A stretch of 64,000 nucleotides of DNA from Streptomyces rhizosphaerihabitans (GCF_025399795.1 NZ_JAODTZ010000007.1:1-64000); one strand, 5' to 3'; counted from the first letter of the stretch, positions 50,940 to 59,951 are shown. Program-made: numbers and translations. The notes: a model not told the origin generated them from the sequence alone.

Positions 50940-52066
50940 GCGGGACACTCCACACCGGTGTACGGAGCACCGCGCGAGCCGAACTCGTCACCGACGAGCG
51001 GGAGTTCGCCGGGCTGGCGGCGGCCTGGGGGCGCCTGTACCGCCGGTGCGGCGCCGCCACCGCGTTCCAGAGCCACGCCTGGCTGCACTCCTGGTGGCTG
51101 TCGTACGGGACACCGGGGCGACTGCGTCTGGTGGTCGTGCGCGAGGGCGACGAACTGCTCGCCGTCGCACCCCTGATGCGGGCCCGCCGTCCGCTGCCGA
51201 CGCTCGTGCCGCTCGGCGGGGCGATCTCCGACTACGCGGACGTGCTCCTCGACGACGAGCACGCCGACCGGGCGGCGGCGGCGCTCTCCGAGGGCCTGTC
51301 GGCCGTGGCCCGCACTGCGCTGATCGACTTCCGCGAGGTCCGTCCCGGCGCCGCGGTGGAGCGGATCTACGAGCACTGGCACGGGCCGCGCCGCCGACTC
51401 CAGGACTCCCTCTGCCTGGAACTGCCCGCCACCTCGATGGACGAGCTGGTGGAACGCCTCCCCTCGGCCAAGGCCCAACAGCGCGTCCGGGCCAAGCTGC
51501 GCAAGCACACCGCGCTCGGAGTCGAACAACGGGTCGTGGCCCACGACGAGGTGGACGCGGCCCTCGGCCGGCTGCTCGAACTGCACCGGTTGCAGTGGGT
51601 GGGCCGGAAGGTGACGTCCGAACACCTCCACGAGCGGTTCTCGGAGCATCTGGTCCGCTCGGTGGGTCCGATGGTGCGGTCCGGGGACGCGGTGGTCACC
51701 GAGTTCCGGCTCGACGACACCGTGATGGCCGTGGACCTCACCCTGCTGTCGCCGCGCCTGGCAGGCGGTTATCTCTACGGCGCCCATCCGCAGCTGCGTG
51801 AACGCAAGGCGGACGTGGCGGTGATACTGCTCGACGCCTGCTCCCGGCACACCGAGGCGGGCGGCCGCGGGACGCTGAGCCTGCTGCGCGGCGACGAACC
51901 CTACAAGCACCACTGGCGCCCGGATCCCGTCGTCAACCAGCGGCTCCTTCTCGCCCGTCGGCGTACGGCGCCGCTGATGTCGGTGGTCGTCTGCGACGTC
52001 GCCGCGCGCCGACGGGGCAAGGAGTTGCTGCGGAGCTGGAAGAAGCGCGGTGACGGCAGGCCCTGA
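50936..52066 (+). CDS. GNAT-type (BcsL/CelD) acyltransferase
   Basis: 376 residues from GTG 50936. Double GNAT-like fold of the CelD/BcsL family: ELVTDEREFAGLAAAWGRLYRRCGAATAFQSHAWLHSWW near the N-terminus, and ELHRLQWVGRKV, AVVTEFRLDDTVMAVDLTLL, GGYLYGAHPQLRERKADVAVILLDAC, LLRGDEPYKHHWRPDP near the end. Family members acylate sugars or other small groups during exopolysaccharide synthesis. Last gene of the operon. Confidence 0.82.
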   Translation: MSGTLHTGVRSTARAELVTDEREFAGLAAAWGRLYRRCGAATAFQSHAWLHSWWLSYGTPGRLRLVVVREGDELLAVAPLMRARRPLPTLVPLGGAISDYADVLLDDEHADRAAAALSEGLSAVARTALIDFREVRPGAAVERIYEHWHGPRRRLQDSLCLELPATSMDELVERLPSAKAQQRVRAKLRKHTALGVEQRVVAHDEVDAALGRLLELHRLQWVGRKVTSEHLHERFSEHLVRSVGPMVRSGDAVVTEFRLDDTVMAVDLTLLSPRLAGGYLYGAHPQLRERKADVAVILLDACSRHTEAGGRGTLSLLRGDEPYKHHWRPDPVVNQRLLLARRRTAPLMSVVVCDVAARRRGKELLRSWKKRGDGRP

Positions 52067-52088
52067 ACGACCCGCCGCCACCGGGGTG

Positions 52089-53876
52089 TCACCAGTCGAG
52101 CGACCACCAGTCGCTCGACAGGTCGACGGGCATGCACACCTTCCCGCCGATCCAGTACTCCACCCAGTCGCCGAGCTCCAGCGACGAACAGGTGGCCGGG
52201 GACACGGACGTGTCCGGATCCGGCGTCGCATTCGAGGCCGGCTCACGTGCCGGGGCCGGCTCGGGCGTCGGGGTCGGCTCGGCTGTCGGGGCCGGCTCGG
52301 GTGTCGGCGTGGAGGCCGGCTTGGGCGTCGGGGTCTTGACCGGCACCGGCTCGGACGTCGGCGTCGGAGACGGCTTGGGCGTAGGCGTCGAAACCGGCTC
52401 AGGCGTCGGCGTCGAAACCGGCTTGGGCGTTTGGGTCGGGGTCGACTCAGGCGTCGAAACCGGTTCGGGCGTAGGCGTCGAAACCGGCTCAGACGTCGGC
52501 GTCGAAACCGGTTCGGGCGTAGGCGTCGAAACCGGCTCAGACGTCGGCGTCGAAACCGGTTCGGGCGTCGGCGTCGAGACCGGCTCAGACGTAGGCGTCG
52601 ACTCGGATGTGGGCGTCGAGGTCTGGTCGGATGTCGGCGTCGCGTCCGGCGCCGGAACGGTCGTCTCCGGATCGGAGAAGTGGGACAGCGCGGCGCGGTA
52701 GGCCTGGGCCGCCAATGGATTGTCCTCGCACTGCCACACGCCGTGCGGACAGTAGTCGGTGAGCGTGTTGTACAGCGGCTTGTGCTCGTCGATCCACGCG
52801 AGCATGTCCTTCATGTACGCCGCGTTGTCTCCGTTGTGGTAAAGACCCCATTCGGGATAGGAAATGAACTTGCCGTGGGCCTTCGCGAAGTCCACCTGCT
52901 CCTGAAGCCCGTACGGCTCCTTCACCTGCTCGTCGAACGAGAGCCCCGACGGCTGGTCGTACGAATCCATGCCGATGATGTCGACCGTGTCGTCCCCCGG
53001 ATAGCACTGGGTCCAGGGAATACCGTCCCGGCCGCGGCTGGGGGCGAAGTCGAACCGGAATTTCTGTCCCGGCACCGCCCGCATGGCGGTGACGATTCTG
53101 TTCCAGTACTTCTTCCAGGCCTCCGGGTCGGGACCGCAGCGATGGGTGTACGTGACGCCGTTCATTTCCCAGCCGAGCACGATGACGGTGTCGGGCACCT
53201 TCAGCTCGACGAGCCGCTCGGCGAGCGCGCGGAAATGGTGGTCAAAGGCTCCGGCCTCGGCCTCACGCAGCAGCCGGCGGACCTGGCTGTCGGAGAGCCC
53301 CTCCTCGTTGCGCTCCATCATCGGGACGTTGAGGACGAGCATCCGGTCGTCCCGTCGGAGGCGCCAGTCCGCCCAGGCGTCCAGGAATCCGGGCGCACCC
53401 TCGATGTTGCTCCAGCGGTCGCCGGGCAGATACGTGTGCCCGACCCGCAGTTCGGTACCGCCCAGCCACTGGCTGAACTGCTCGATGCGGGCGATACCCC
53501 CGGTGCCGTAGTCGAGGTAGGCGCCGAAGGCGGGCGGCTGAGCGGGGGCCTGCCTGACGGGCGGCACGGGCCTCACCCCGGTCGCGCCGGGCCCTGCGGG
53601 TACGGCGGCGGTCCTGGTCGGCTCGGTGGGCGCCGACCCCGACGACCGGATCGGGGTCGGAGTCGGGGCCGGAGTCCGAGTCGGAACGCCGCCGGTGGCC
53701 GAGGAGTTCGCGGGCGGTGTCGCCGCCGTGGGTGTCGGAGCCGGCGGGTCACCGACCCGCACCGCCCCAGCGCCCACGGCGTATGCCGGGCCGGACGCAA
53801 GGGCCACCGACGTGACGATGCCGGCCGCGATGAACGCCAGTCTTCCGCTCCGGGGCCGCTGCTGCTGTGGGGCCAT
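52089..53876 (-). CDS. Secreted GH26-like beta-mannanase-type hydrolase
   Basis: 595 residues from MAPQQQRPRSGRLAFIAAG (GAGGAGC upstream). Signal peptide at about 1-38; Pro/Thr linker at 40-115; catalytic barrel at about 118-425 with candidate acid/base Glu in VLGWEMNGVTYTH and nucleophile Glu in YPEWGLYHN, the GH26 arrangement. Then a long repeated linker of TPTPEPVS / TPTSEPVS units (about 430-555), and a 35-residue end with two cysteines (CSSLELGDWVEYWIGGKVCM). Convergent with the exopolysaccharide operon; may trim or release its product. Confidence 0.82.
   Translation of the reverse strand: MAPQQQRPRSGRLAFIAAGIVTSVALASGPAYAVGAGAVRVGDPPAPTPTAATPPANSSATGGVPTRTPAPTPTPIRSSGSAPTEPTRTAAVPAGPGATGVRPVPPVRQAPAQPPAFGAYLDYGTGGIARIEQFSQWLGGTELRVGHTYLPGDRWSNIEGAPGFLDAWADWRLRRDDRMLVLNVPMMERNEEGLSDSQVRRLLREAEAGAFDHHFRALAERLVELKVPDTVIVLGWEMNGVTYTHRCGPDPEAWKKYWNRIVTAMRAVPGQKFRFDFAPSRGRDGIPWTQCYPGDDTVDIIGMDSYDQPSGLSFDEQVKEPYGLQEQVDFAKAHGKFISYPEWGLYHNGDNAAYMKDMLAWIDEHKPLYNTLTDYCPHGVWQCEDNPLAAQAYRAALSHFSDPETTVPAPDATPTSDQTSTPTSESTPTSEPVSTPTPEPVSTPTSEPVSTPTPEPVSTPTSEPVSTPTPEPVSTPESTPTQTPKPVSTPTPEPVSTPTPKPSPTPTSEPVPVKTPTPKPASTPTPEPAPTAEPTPTPEPAPAREPASNATPDPDTSVSPATCSSLELGDWVEYWIGGKVCMPVDLSSDWWSLDW
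52240..52640 (-). repeat. Coding tandem repeat of Pro-Thr-Ser-Glu linker
   Basis: Roughly 24-bp units (GGCGTCGAAACCGG...) repeated many times, with two alternating forms (GTAGGCGTCG, GTCGGCGTCG), encoding the TPxPEPVS linker of the hydrolase. Copy number likely varies between strains. Confidence 0.85.
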
Positions 53877-54214
53877 GCCTGCTCCTCTCTCCCTCTTGAT
53901 CCTCGGATTTCCATTTCCGATTACTGACACTCAGTCATATGAATACTCATTCAGCCAACCGGGGTTCCGGCCTCCAGTCCTGATGATCACTCGCAAGGGT
54001 GATCCACCTGATCACCGCACTCGTCCCGATTCCGCCCGACCCGGTCGCCGATTCCAATCCCGCTCCCGGCTCCCGGCTCCCGATCCCAATCCCGGTCCTG
54101 AGCCTGCTTCCCTATCCTGATTGCCATTCAGATCCCATCGCCGACCCAGTCACCGATCCCGTCGCTGATCCCGTCCACTTCGCCGGCCCAGTCACCGATC
54201 CGAAGGAAAAGCCC
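53877..54214. other. Intergenic region between hydrolase and broken locus
   Basis: About 340 bp, no gene. Contains an AT-rich stretch near 53920-53960 (promoter region of the hydrolase) and short repeats of GATCCCGTC/CCGATCC at 54120-54200. Confidence 0.4.
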
Positions 54215-54727
54215 GTGCCGAACCTCGACAACCGGGTCCCCGCCGTGCTGCTGCGCATCGACCGGAATCCCTTTCACCACGGAACGCCGGGAGCCGTACG
54301 CTCGCTCGGCCGAGCCGGTGTGGAGGTGCACCTCGTCGCCGACTACGCGGGAAGTCCCGTCCGCAGATCGCGCTTTGTGAGCGAGATGCACCCTCCACCC
54401 CCGCCCGGTTCGTCCGTCGCGGACATCGCCGCGGTATTGCGCCGAGTGGCCGCCCGGGTTTCCCGACCTGCCGTACTGGTCCCGATGGATGACGCGAGCG
54501 CCCTCGCGGTGAGCCGTCTGGGCGAGGGGCTCGCCGCCGGGTACCTGCTGCCACACGGCAGTCCGGCACCCTCGCCGGACGCGTCGCCGACAAGGCCGAA
54601 CTGGCCACCGTCTGCGAGAGCGTGGGCGTTCCGCACCCGGTGACGCTGATTCCGCAGAGCCCGGCGCAGGCGGGCGCGGCGGCCTGGCAACTGGGGCTGC
54701 CGCTGGTGGCCAAGTGGAGCCGGCCCG
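54215..54727 (+). pseudogene. Truncated ATP-grasp-type ligase gene
   Basis: From GTG 54215 (CGAAGGAAA upstream) the first frame gives VPNLDNRVPAVLLRIDRNPFHHGTPGAVRSLGRAGVEVHLVADY... SRPAVLVPMDDASALAVSRLG. After a frameshift near 54565 it continues DKAELATVCESVGVPHPVTLIPQS... LGLPLVAKWSRP, which fits the N-terminal and early lid parts of carboxylate-amine ligases of the ATP-grasp type. It then stops abruptly at 54727, where a different protein starts. The 3' half is missing, so the gene is dead. Confidence 0.7.
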
Positions 54728-55965
54728 TACGGCCTGTCCATCGCGTCCCATGCCGCGGCGGCCGGGCTGAGCCTGCGCGTCCTCGGGCGCCCGATGGCGT
54801 CCTGGCGTGACCACATGCCGCGCGGCATGTTCCTGAAGTCGGAGCCGTGGGCGTCCAGCCTCTCCGGCCCCGGGGGCCGGTGGCGCCTGGAGACGTACTG
54901 CGCGGGCCGGGGTGTCGCGGCCCGGCACGGCGAGCCGATCCCGGTCGGGAGGTTCGCCTCCTACGGACTGTGGTTCGCCCGCAACGCCGTGCCCGAGGTC
55001 GACGAACGCATGGTCGTCCGCATGCGGGCGTGCCCCGGGGGCTTCGAAGCGCTGGTCGACGACGGCGGGGTGCTGCGTGCCCGCAAGGTCGCCCTGGCCC
55101 TCGGCGTGATGCCCTTCGTCGAAGTGCCGGCCGCGCTGAGGTCACTCGGACCGGAGCAGGTGTCGCACAGCAGCCACCACGGTGAGCTCTCCCGCTTCCG
55201 GGGCCGTGACGTCACGGTGATCGGCGGCGGCCAGGCCGCCCTGGAGACGGCGGCCCTGCTCACCGAACAGGGCACCCGGGCAGGGGTCGTGGCCCGTGCC
55301 GACCGGCTGTACTGGAACGACCTGCCGCCCGCCCGGGAGCGGCCGTGGTGGCGGTCGGCCCGCGCCCCGCACAGCGGTCTGGGCTGCGGCTGGCGCAACT
55401 GGTTCTACGCCGAGCGCCCCGGACTCTTCCGCCGGCTCCCGGAACCCACCCGGACTCGGATCGCGGCACCGCGCTGGGCCCGGCGGGTGCCTGGTGGGTA
55501 CGCGACCGCGTCGAACGGGTGGTCGAGCCGATGCTGGGGCACGAGGTCACGTCGGCCTACACCTCCGGCATGGGCGTACGGCTGGAAACGGTGGACCGGG
55601 ACGGCGCGCCGACCTGTCTGGAGACCGACCACGTCATCGCGGCCACGGGGTTCAGCGCCCGGCGCGAGCGGCTCGGCCTGCTCGCCGACGAGCTGCGCGC
55701 CCATATCGCGGCGGTGCCCGACGGCTCCCCGGAGATCGGCCGGGACTTCGAGTCGTCGGTGCCGGGCCTCTTCATGGCGGGTCTGATCACCGCCTCCGGC
55801 TTCGGTCCGGCCATGCGCTTCGTGCACGGTGCCGGCTTCACGGCCGACACGCTGGTACGCGGTGTACGGCGGCGGCTGCGCACGGGGCCGGGCAGCGGAC
55901 GGATTCCGGCACCTGGGGAACGCCGTCGGCAGGGATCGGACCAGGGGCTGGGCGCCGGGCGCTGA
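54728..55965 (+). pseudogene. Broken FAD/NAD(P)-binding oxidoreductase gene
   Basis: Homology starts inside the protein at YGLSIASHAAAAGLSLRVLGRPMASWRDHMPRGMFLKSE, lacking the first glycines of the FAD Rossmann motif, and goes on with ARKVALALGVMPFVEVPAAL, SRFRGRDVTVIGGGQAALETAALL (second nucleotide-binding site) and LYWNDLPPARERPWW. After a frameshift near 55465 come WVRDRVERVVEPMLGHE, DHVIAATGFSARRERLGLL and PGLFMAGLITASGFGPAMRFVHGAGF. It resembles flavin monooxygenase/ornithine-hydroxylase-type enzymes. The 5' end is lost and two frames are needed, so it is a pseudogene. Confidence 0.75.
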
Positions 55966-56044
55966 CTCCGGCGACGCACAGGACGGGCGCGCGGATCGCT
56001 CCGGGCGCCGGCGCGGGGACGCGTCCGGCACCCGGAGCGGAGCG

Positions 56045-57046
56045 TCACGGGCGGGACGCGGGCCGGCTTCGCCGGTACAGCAGGGCGCCGCCGGCCAGCA
56101 GTGCGGCACTGGCCGCCGTGGTGGCGAGCAGTCCCTCACTGCCGGTCTCCGCCATCGTCGCGGGCGGGGTGTACCGCTGGTGCACGATGCCGGGGGGCTG
56201 GACCTTCACGGGCGGGGTGTGCACGAGAGGCGTGTGCGGAGTCCGCGGGGGCGTGTGCACAGGGGTCGACGGCGGAGTGCAGTGGTGCGGGGTCGTCGCG
56301 TGGCCCTCCGGCGTGTGGTGATGGCCGCATTCGTTGCCGAACACGGGGTTCAGCAGACCGATCACGTCCACGCTGTTGCCGCAGAGCTCGACCGGAACGT
56401 CCACCGGAGCCGCGGTCTGGTCGCCCGACAGGACGCCGGGCGAACCGTACGTCCCGCCGTACGACGAGGAGCCGCTCCAACCGCCGTGGTGAGCACCCGA
56501 GTCGCCGTACCCCCGGCCTCCGTGACCGTAGTCGCCGTACCTCGAACCTCCGTGACCCGAGTCGCCGTACCCTGAACCTCCGTATCCGGAATGGCCGTAT
56601 CCCGAGTCTCCGTAGCCACCGTGCTCTGCGTCGCGACCACCGCCCGAGTGGCTGCCGTAGCCGCCGTATTCACCGCCGTGGCTGCCGTGGCCGCCGCCCG
56701 AGCGGTCGGCGCCGCGGTGGCCGACGGCGGGGCCCGCGCCCTGCGCGGAGCCGGTGTCGTGCCGGGCGGAGTGGTGCGGCGCGGCGTGCCGGCCGTGCGA
56801 ACCCGAGCCGTTGGCACAGGAGTTGCCGAAGGCCGGGTTGAGGGCGGCGACGACGTCGACCGTGTTGCCGCAGACGTTCAGCGGCACGTTCACCGGAACC
56901 TGGACGTTGTTGCCCGACGCCACGCCGGGTGAGTCCGAAGCGGTCGCGGTCGTGGTCGAGTCCGCGAAGGCCGGACTGGCGTACAGGGACATGATGCCCG
57001 TCGCAGCCGCGGCCAGGACCACTCCCCTACTCAGGTTCTGTCGCAC
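56045..57046 (-). CDS. Long chaplin with two chaplin domains and sorting signal
   Basis: 333 residues from GTG ending at 57046 (AGGAAG upstream). Signal peptide to AFADST; chaplin domain 1 at about 36-80 (DSPGVASGNNVQVPVNVPLNVCGNTVDVV..CANG); a linker of about 120 residues full of Gly, Tyr, Ser and His (GYGDSGYGHSGYGGSGYGDS); chaplin domain 2 at about 200-245 (GSPGVLSGDQTAAPVDVPVELCGN..); a Pro/Thr/His region; then MAETGS, a membrane segment and RRSRP. That is the plan of wall-anchored ChpA-C, but with Met for Leu in the sorting motif and an enlarged linker. Probably the chpA counterpart. Confidence 0.88.
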   Translation of the reverse strand: MRQNLSRGVVLAAAATGIMSLYASPAFADSTTTATASDSPGVASGNNVQVPVNVPLNVCGNTVDVVAALNPAFGNSCANGSGSHGRHAAPHHSARHDTGSAQGAGPAVGHRGADRSGGGHGSHGGEYGGYGSHSGGGRDAEHGGYGDSGYGHSGYGGSGYGDSGHGGSRYGDYGHGGRGYGDSGAHHGGWSGSSSYGGTYGSPGVLSGDQTAAPVDVPVELCGNSVDVIGLLNPVFGNECGHHHTPEGHATTPHHCTPPSTPVHTPPRTPHTPLVHTPPVKVQPPGIVHQRYTPPATMAETGSEGLLATTAASAALLAGGALLYRRSRPASRP

Positions 57047-57152
57047 TCTTGTTGTCTTCCTGCTGGTAGAAGTGAGGAAGCCGACCTTGGGGTCCGCGAG
57101 GCGGTCCAAAGCCGGCCGTGGCACAGCCGGAGGCGGCTGAAGTGCCGAAACG

Positions 57153-57386
57153 TCAGTGGTTGGCGCAGTAGTTGCCGATCGCCGGGTTCAGCAGGGCGAT
57201 CACGTTGATCGAGTTGCCGCACACGTTCACGGGGATGTGGACGGGAACCTGGATCACGTTGCCGGAAAGGACGCCGGGAGAGTGGGCGGCAGCGCCCTCG
57301 GCACCCGCGTCCGCGAAGGCCGGGGCACCCAGGCCCAGAGCCATGATCGCGCCGGCGACGACAGCAGCGCTCTTCTTGTGCTTCAC
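57153..57386 (-). CDS. Short chaplin (ChpD-like position)
   Basis: 77 residues from GTG ending at 57386 (GAAGGGAAAGC upstream). Signal peptide KHKKSAAVVAGAIMALGLGAP..., then chaplin domain HSPGVLSGNVIQVPVHIPVNVCGNSINVIALLNPAIGNYCANH to the end. About 106 bp upstream of the long chaplin, same direction, as chpA/chpD in S. coelicolor. Unlike that locus, no rodlin genes follow. Confidence 0.93.
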   Translation of the reverse strand: MKHKKSAAVVAGAIMALGLGAPAFADAGAEGAAAHSPGVLSGNVIQVPVHIPVNVCGNSINVIALLNPAIGNYCANH

Positions 57387-57576
57387 GTGCTTTCCCTTCT
57401 CTGGGTCATGCCCATTTGTCAGCCGAAACCGAGCGAGCACAACTTGATCGGCTCGCACCATGACCTGCAGGCTGTAAACGAGGGACGGACGACCGAAGAA
57501 ACTGCGGAACGTACGCCAATTGGGAATTCACTCGAATCGCCCTGCATGGAATCGGCACGGAAGCTTCACAACAGGC

Positions 57577-57606
57577 GAAACGCTCCTCCTGAAGAAGAAG
57601 CGTTTC
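57577..57606 (-). terminator. Hairpin downstream of acyl-CoA ligase gene
   Basis: Perfect 8-bp stem GAAACGCT / AGCGTTTC with a 14-nt loop, some 200 bp after the ligase stop in its direction of reading. Confidence 0.5.
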
Positions 57607-57710
57607 ACCGGGGACGGGAAAGTCGACTCGGCAGAAACAGAATTCATATGTACGACGAGAACACACCCCGGGGCCGGACCGCCCGTCCGAACGCGACGTG
57701 CGGTCCTGCT

Positions 57711-57806
57711 CGGCGTCAGGCGCGGGGGATTTCTCGGCGTCCGGTGCCGGGGTCTTCTCAACGTCCGGTCCCAGGGTCTTCTCAGCGTCCGGTGCCGGGG
57801 GCAGGC
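57711..57806 (-). repeat. Four 24-bp direct repeats after ligase stop
   Basis: Units of 24 bp (CGGCGTCCGGTGCCGGGGTC plus TTCT) run exactly up to the stop codon of the acyl-CoA ligase. In the frame shifted by one from the ligase they read PAPDAEKS/PAPDAEKT repeats. Confidence 0.8.
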
Positions 57807-59753
57807 TCAACTCCCGTACAGCGCCTCGATCTCGGCCGCGTACGCTGCCGTCACCGCGTGCCGCCGCACCTTCAGGGACGGGGTGAGCAGACCGTTGTCC
57901 TCGGCGAACTCCCCCTCCACCAAGGCGAACGCGCGAATGGACTCGGCCCGGGAGACCGCTTGGTTGGCGTGGTCCACGGCCTTCTGGACATCGGCTCGCA
58001 TCCTGGGGTCGCGGACGACATCCGACAGCGGAGTGTCCGCGGGAAGTCCGCGGACGGCGAGCCAGTGGGCGACCGCCTCGGCGTCGAGGGTGATCAGGGC
58101 CGCGACGAACGGGCGGTTGTCGCCGACGACGAGGCACTGTCCGACGGGCGCGCGGCCGCGCAGCCGGTCCTCCAGGACGGCGGGCGAGACGTTCTTGCCG
58201 CCCGTGGTGATGAGGATGTCCTTCTTGCGGCCGGTGATCGTGAGATAGCCGTCCTGGTCCAGGGCGCCGAGATCGCCGGTGGCGAACCAGTCCTCGGTCA
58301 GGACGGCGTCGGTCGCCGCCGGGTTGTTCCAGTAGGAACCGAAGACGACACCCCCCTTGATCAGCACCTCTCCGTCGTCGGCGATACGGACGGCGGTGCC
58401 CGGGACCGGCAGACCGACCGTTCCGGGGCGGGGACAGAGAGGCGGGACGACGGTGGCGGCGGCGGTCGTCTCGGTCAGGCCGTAGCCCTCGTAGACGATG
58501 ATTCCGGCGGCGTAGAAGAAGAGGTTGAGGTCGCGGTCGAGCGGGGAGCCGCCGCTGATGGCGTAGTGGGCGCGGCCGCCGAGTTCCCTGCGGATACGGC
58601 GGTAGACCAGCAGGTCGTACAGTGCCCAGGCCGCGTACAGGCCGGGCCCGGGGCCCTTGCCCGTGCCGAGGAACCGGTTCAGATACGCCTCGCCGAAGCG
58701 CACGCCGACGCGATGGGCGCGATCGAAGGAGGCGGCGCGGCCCATCTTCTCGGCCGTGGCGCGCCCGGTGGCGTGGATCTTCTCGAAGAGGTACGGGACT
58801 CCGACCAGGAAGGTGGGCCGGAACTCCCGCAGTGCGGGCCGGAGTTCGTCCGGCTTGATGCTCGGGCAGTGGCCCAGCTCGATGCGGGCCATCAGGCAGG
58901 CGATCTGGAGGGTTCGGCCCATGATGTGGGCGAGCGGGAGGAAGAGGATCGTCGAAGCGGCCTGGCCGGTGACCTGCTGGAAGACGGGGTGCAGCAGCTC
59001 GACCGTGTTGGCGGCCTCGGCGTGCAGGTTGGCGTGGGTGAGGACGCAGCCCTTGGGTCTGCCGGTGGTCCCGGAGGTGTAGCAGACCGTCGCGACCGTT
59101 TCGGGGGTGAGCGCGGCACGCCGCTCGGCGACCTGCTCGTCGGTGATGTCCCTTCCCAGGGCGGCGAGTTCGGCGAGGGCGTCCGCGTCCAGCTGCCAGA
59201 CGCGTGGGGGGTCGGGGTGGCGGGTGACGCCGGTGGCCACGGTCTCCGCGTTCCCGGGGGTCTCGACGATCACGAAGCGCGCCCCCGAGTCGCGGACGAT
59301 CCAATCCACTTGTTCGGCGGAGGAGGTCGCGTAGACCGGGACGCTCTGGCCGCCGGCCGCCCAGACGGCGAAGTCGAGGACCGTCCATTCGTAGCGCGTG
59401 CGGGACATCACCGCGACCCGGCCGCCCGGTTCGAGGCCCGCCGCCATCAACCCCTTGGCCGTGGCGGTGACTTCGCGGGCGAAGGCGGCCGCGGTCACCG
59501 GGGTCCAGCCGCCGTTCAGCGGCCGGCGCAACACGACGGCGTCGGGTGCCTCGGCCGCGTTGGTGAACGGCAGATCGGCCGTGCTGCCGGAGACGGGGGT
59601 GGGTGCCAGGAGGGCAGTGCGGGCCTCGCGGACCGTACCGCTCTCGTCCCTGACCAGCTCCACCCGGCTGCGGCTCGCCAGGTCCGCGTGCCGCTTCGCC
59701 CGTCTCAGATCCTTGCGTACGCCCATCACGGCTCCCGGTCGCAGGGTCCTCAC
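57807..59753 (-). CDS. Long-chain acyl-CoA ligase (AMP-forming)
   Basis: 648 residues from ATG ending at 59753, or 639 from MGVRKDLRRAKRHADL. ANL-family motifs: P-loop YTSGTTGRPKG at about 224-234, YEGYGLTETTAAATV, DWFATGDLGALDQDGYLTITGRKKDI, and GKNVSPAVLEDRLR near the end; the final catalytic lysine is expected in LTPSLKVRR. Activates long-chain fatty acids to acyl-CoA through an acyl-AMP. Single gene; stop directly followed by the 24-bp repeats. Confidence 0.92.
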   Translation of the reverse strand: MRTLRPGAVMGVRKDLRRAKRHADLASRSRVELVRDESGTVREARTALLAPTPVSGSTADLPFTNAAEAPDAVVLRRPLNGGWTPVTAAAFAREVTATAKGLMAAGLEPGGRVAVMSRTRYEWTVLDFAVWAAGGQSVPVYATSSAEQVDWIVRDSGARFVIVETPGNAETVATGVTRHPDPPRVWQLDADALAELAALGRDITDEQVAERRAALTPETVATVCYTSGTTGRPKGCVLTHANLHAEAANTVELLHPVFQQVTGQAASTILFLPLAHIMGRTLQIACLMARIELGHCPSIKPDELRPALREFRPTFLVGVPYLFEKIHATGRATAEKMGRAASFDRAHRVGVRFGEAYLNRFLGTGKGPGPGLYAAWALYDLLVYRRIRRELGGRAHYAISGGSPLDRDLNLFFYAAGIIVYEGYGLTETTAAATVVPPLCPRPGTVGLPVPGTAVRIADDGEVLIKGGVVFGSYWNNPAATDAVLTEDWFATGDLGALDQDGYLTITGRKKDILITTGGKNVSPAVLEDRLRGRAPVGQCLVVGDNRPFVAALITLDAEAVAHWLAVRGLPADTPLSDVVRDPRMRADVQKAVDHANQAVSRAESIRAFALVEGEFAEDNGLLTPSLKVRRHAVTAAYAAEIEALYGS

Positions 59754-59951
59754 CGCCGAGCTAACTTACTCGCGCGTAACAGAATTTCAATGGGTCGTAC
59801 ACGATCGGTCCCCTGCGGGCCGGTCCCGCGCCGGACGGGTGGCCGGCGGACCGGCGGCGTACGGAGCGGCGGCCGACGTCAACCTGCCGAACGACAGGTT
59901 GACGTCGCACGGGCAGCTGCCGCGCGGGGCGCCGCCGCGCGCGGCGGCCGG

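Larger units (their letters stand above)
57387..57806. other. Gap upstream of chaplin, with hairpin and 24-bp repeats
   Basis: About 420 bp. It holds the chaplin promoter, a hairpin at 57577-57606 and four 24-bp direct repeats at 57711-57806. The rodlin genes found here in S. coelicolor are not seen. Confidence 0.5.

Noticed and set aside
52240..52640. Regular repeats that could suggest a CRISPR array
   Set aside because: Units are contiguous, without unique spacers, in frame, and encode a Pro/Thr/Ser/Glu linker of the secreted hydrolase.
54794..55786. Considered as an intact 330-residue flavoprotein gene starting at MASWRDHMP
   Set aside because: Homology extends upstream of that Met without a start, the N-terminal FAD site is missing and the C-terminal half continues in another frame.
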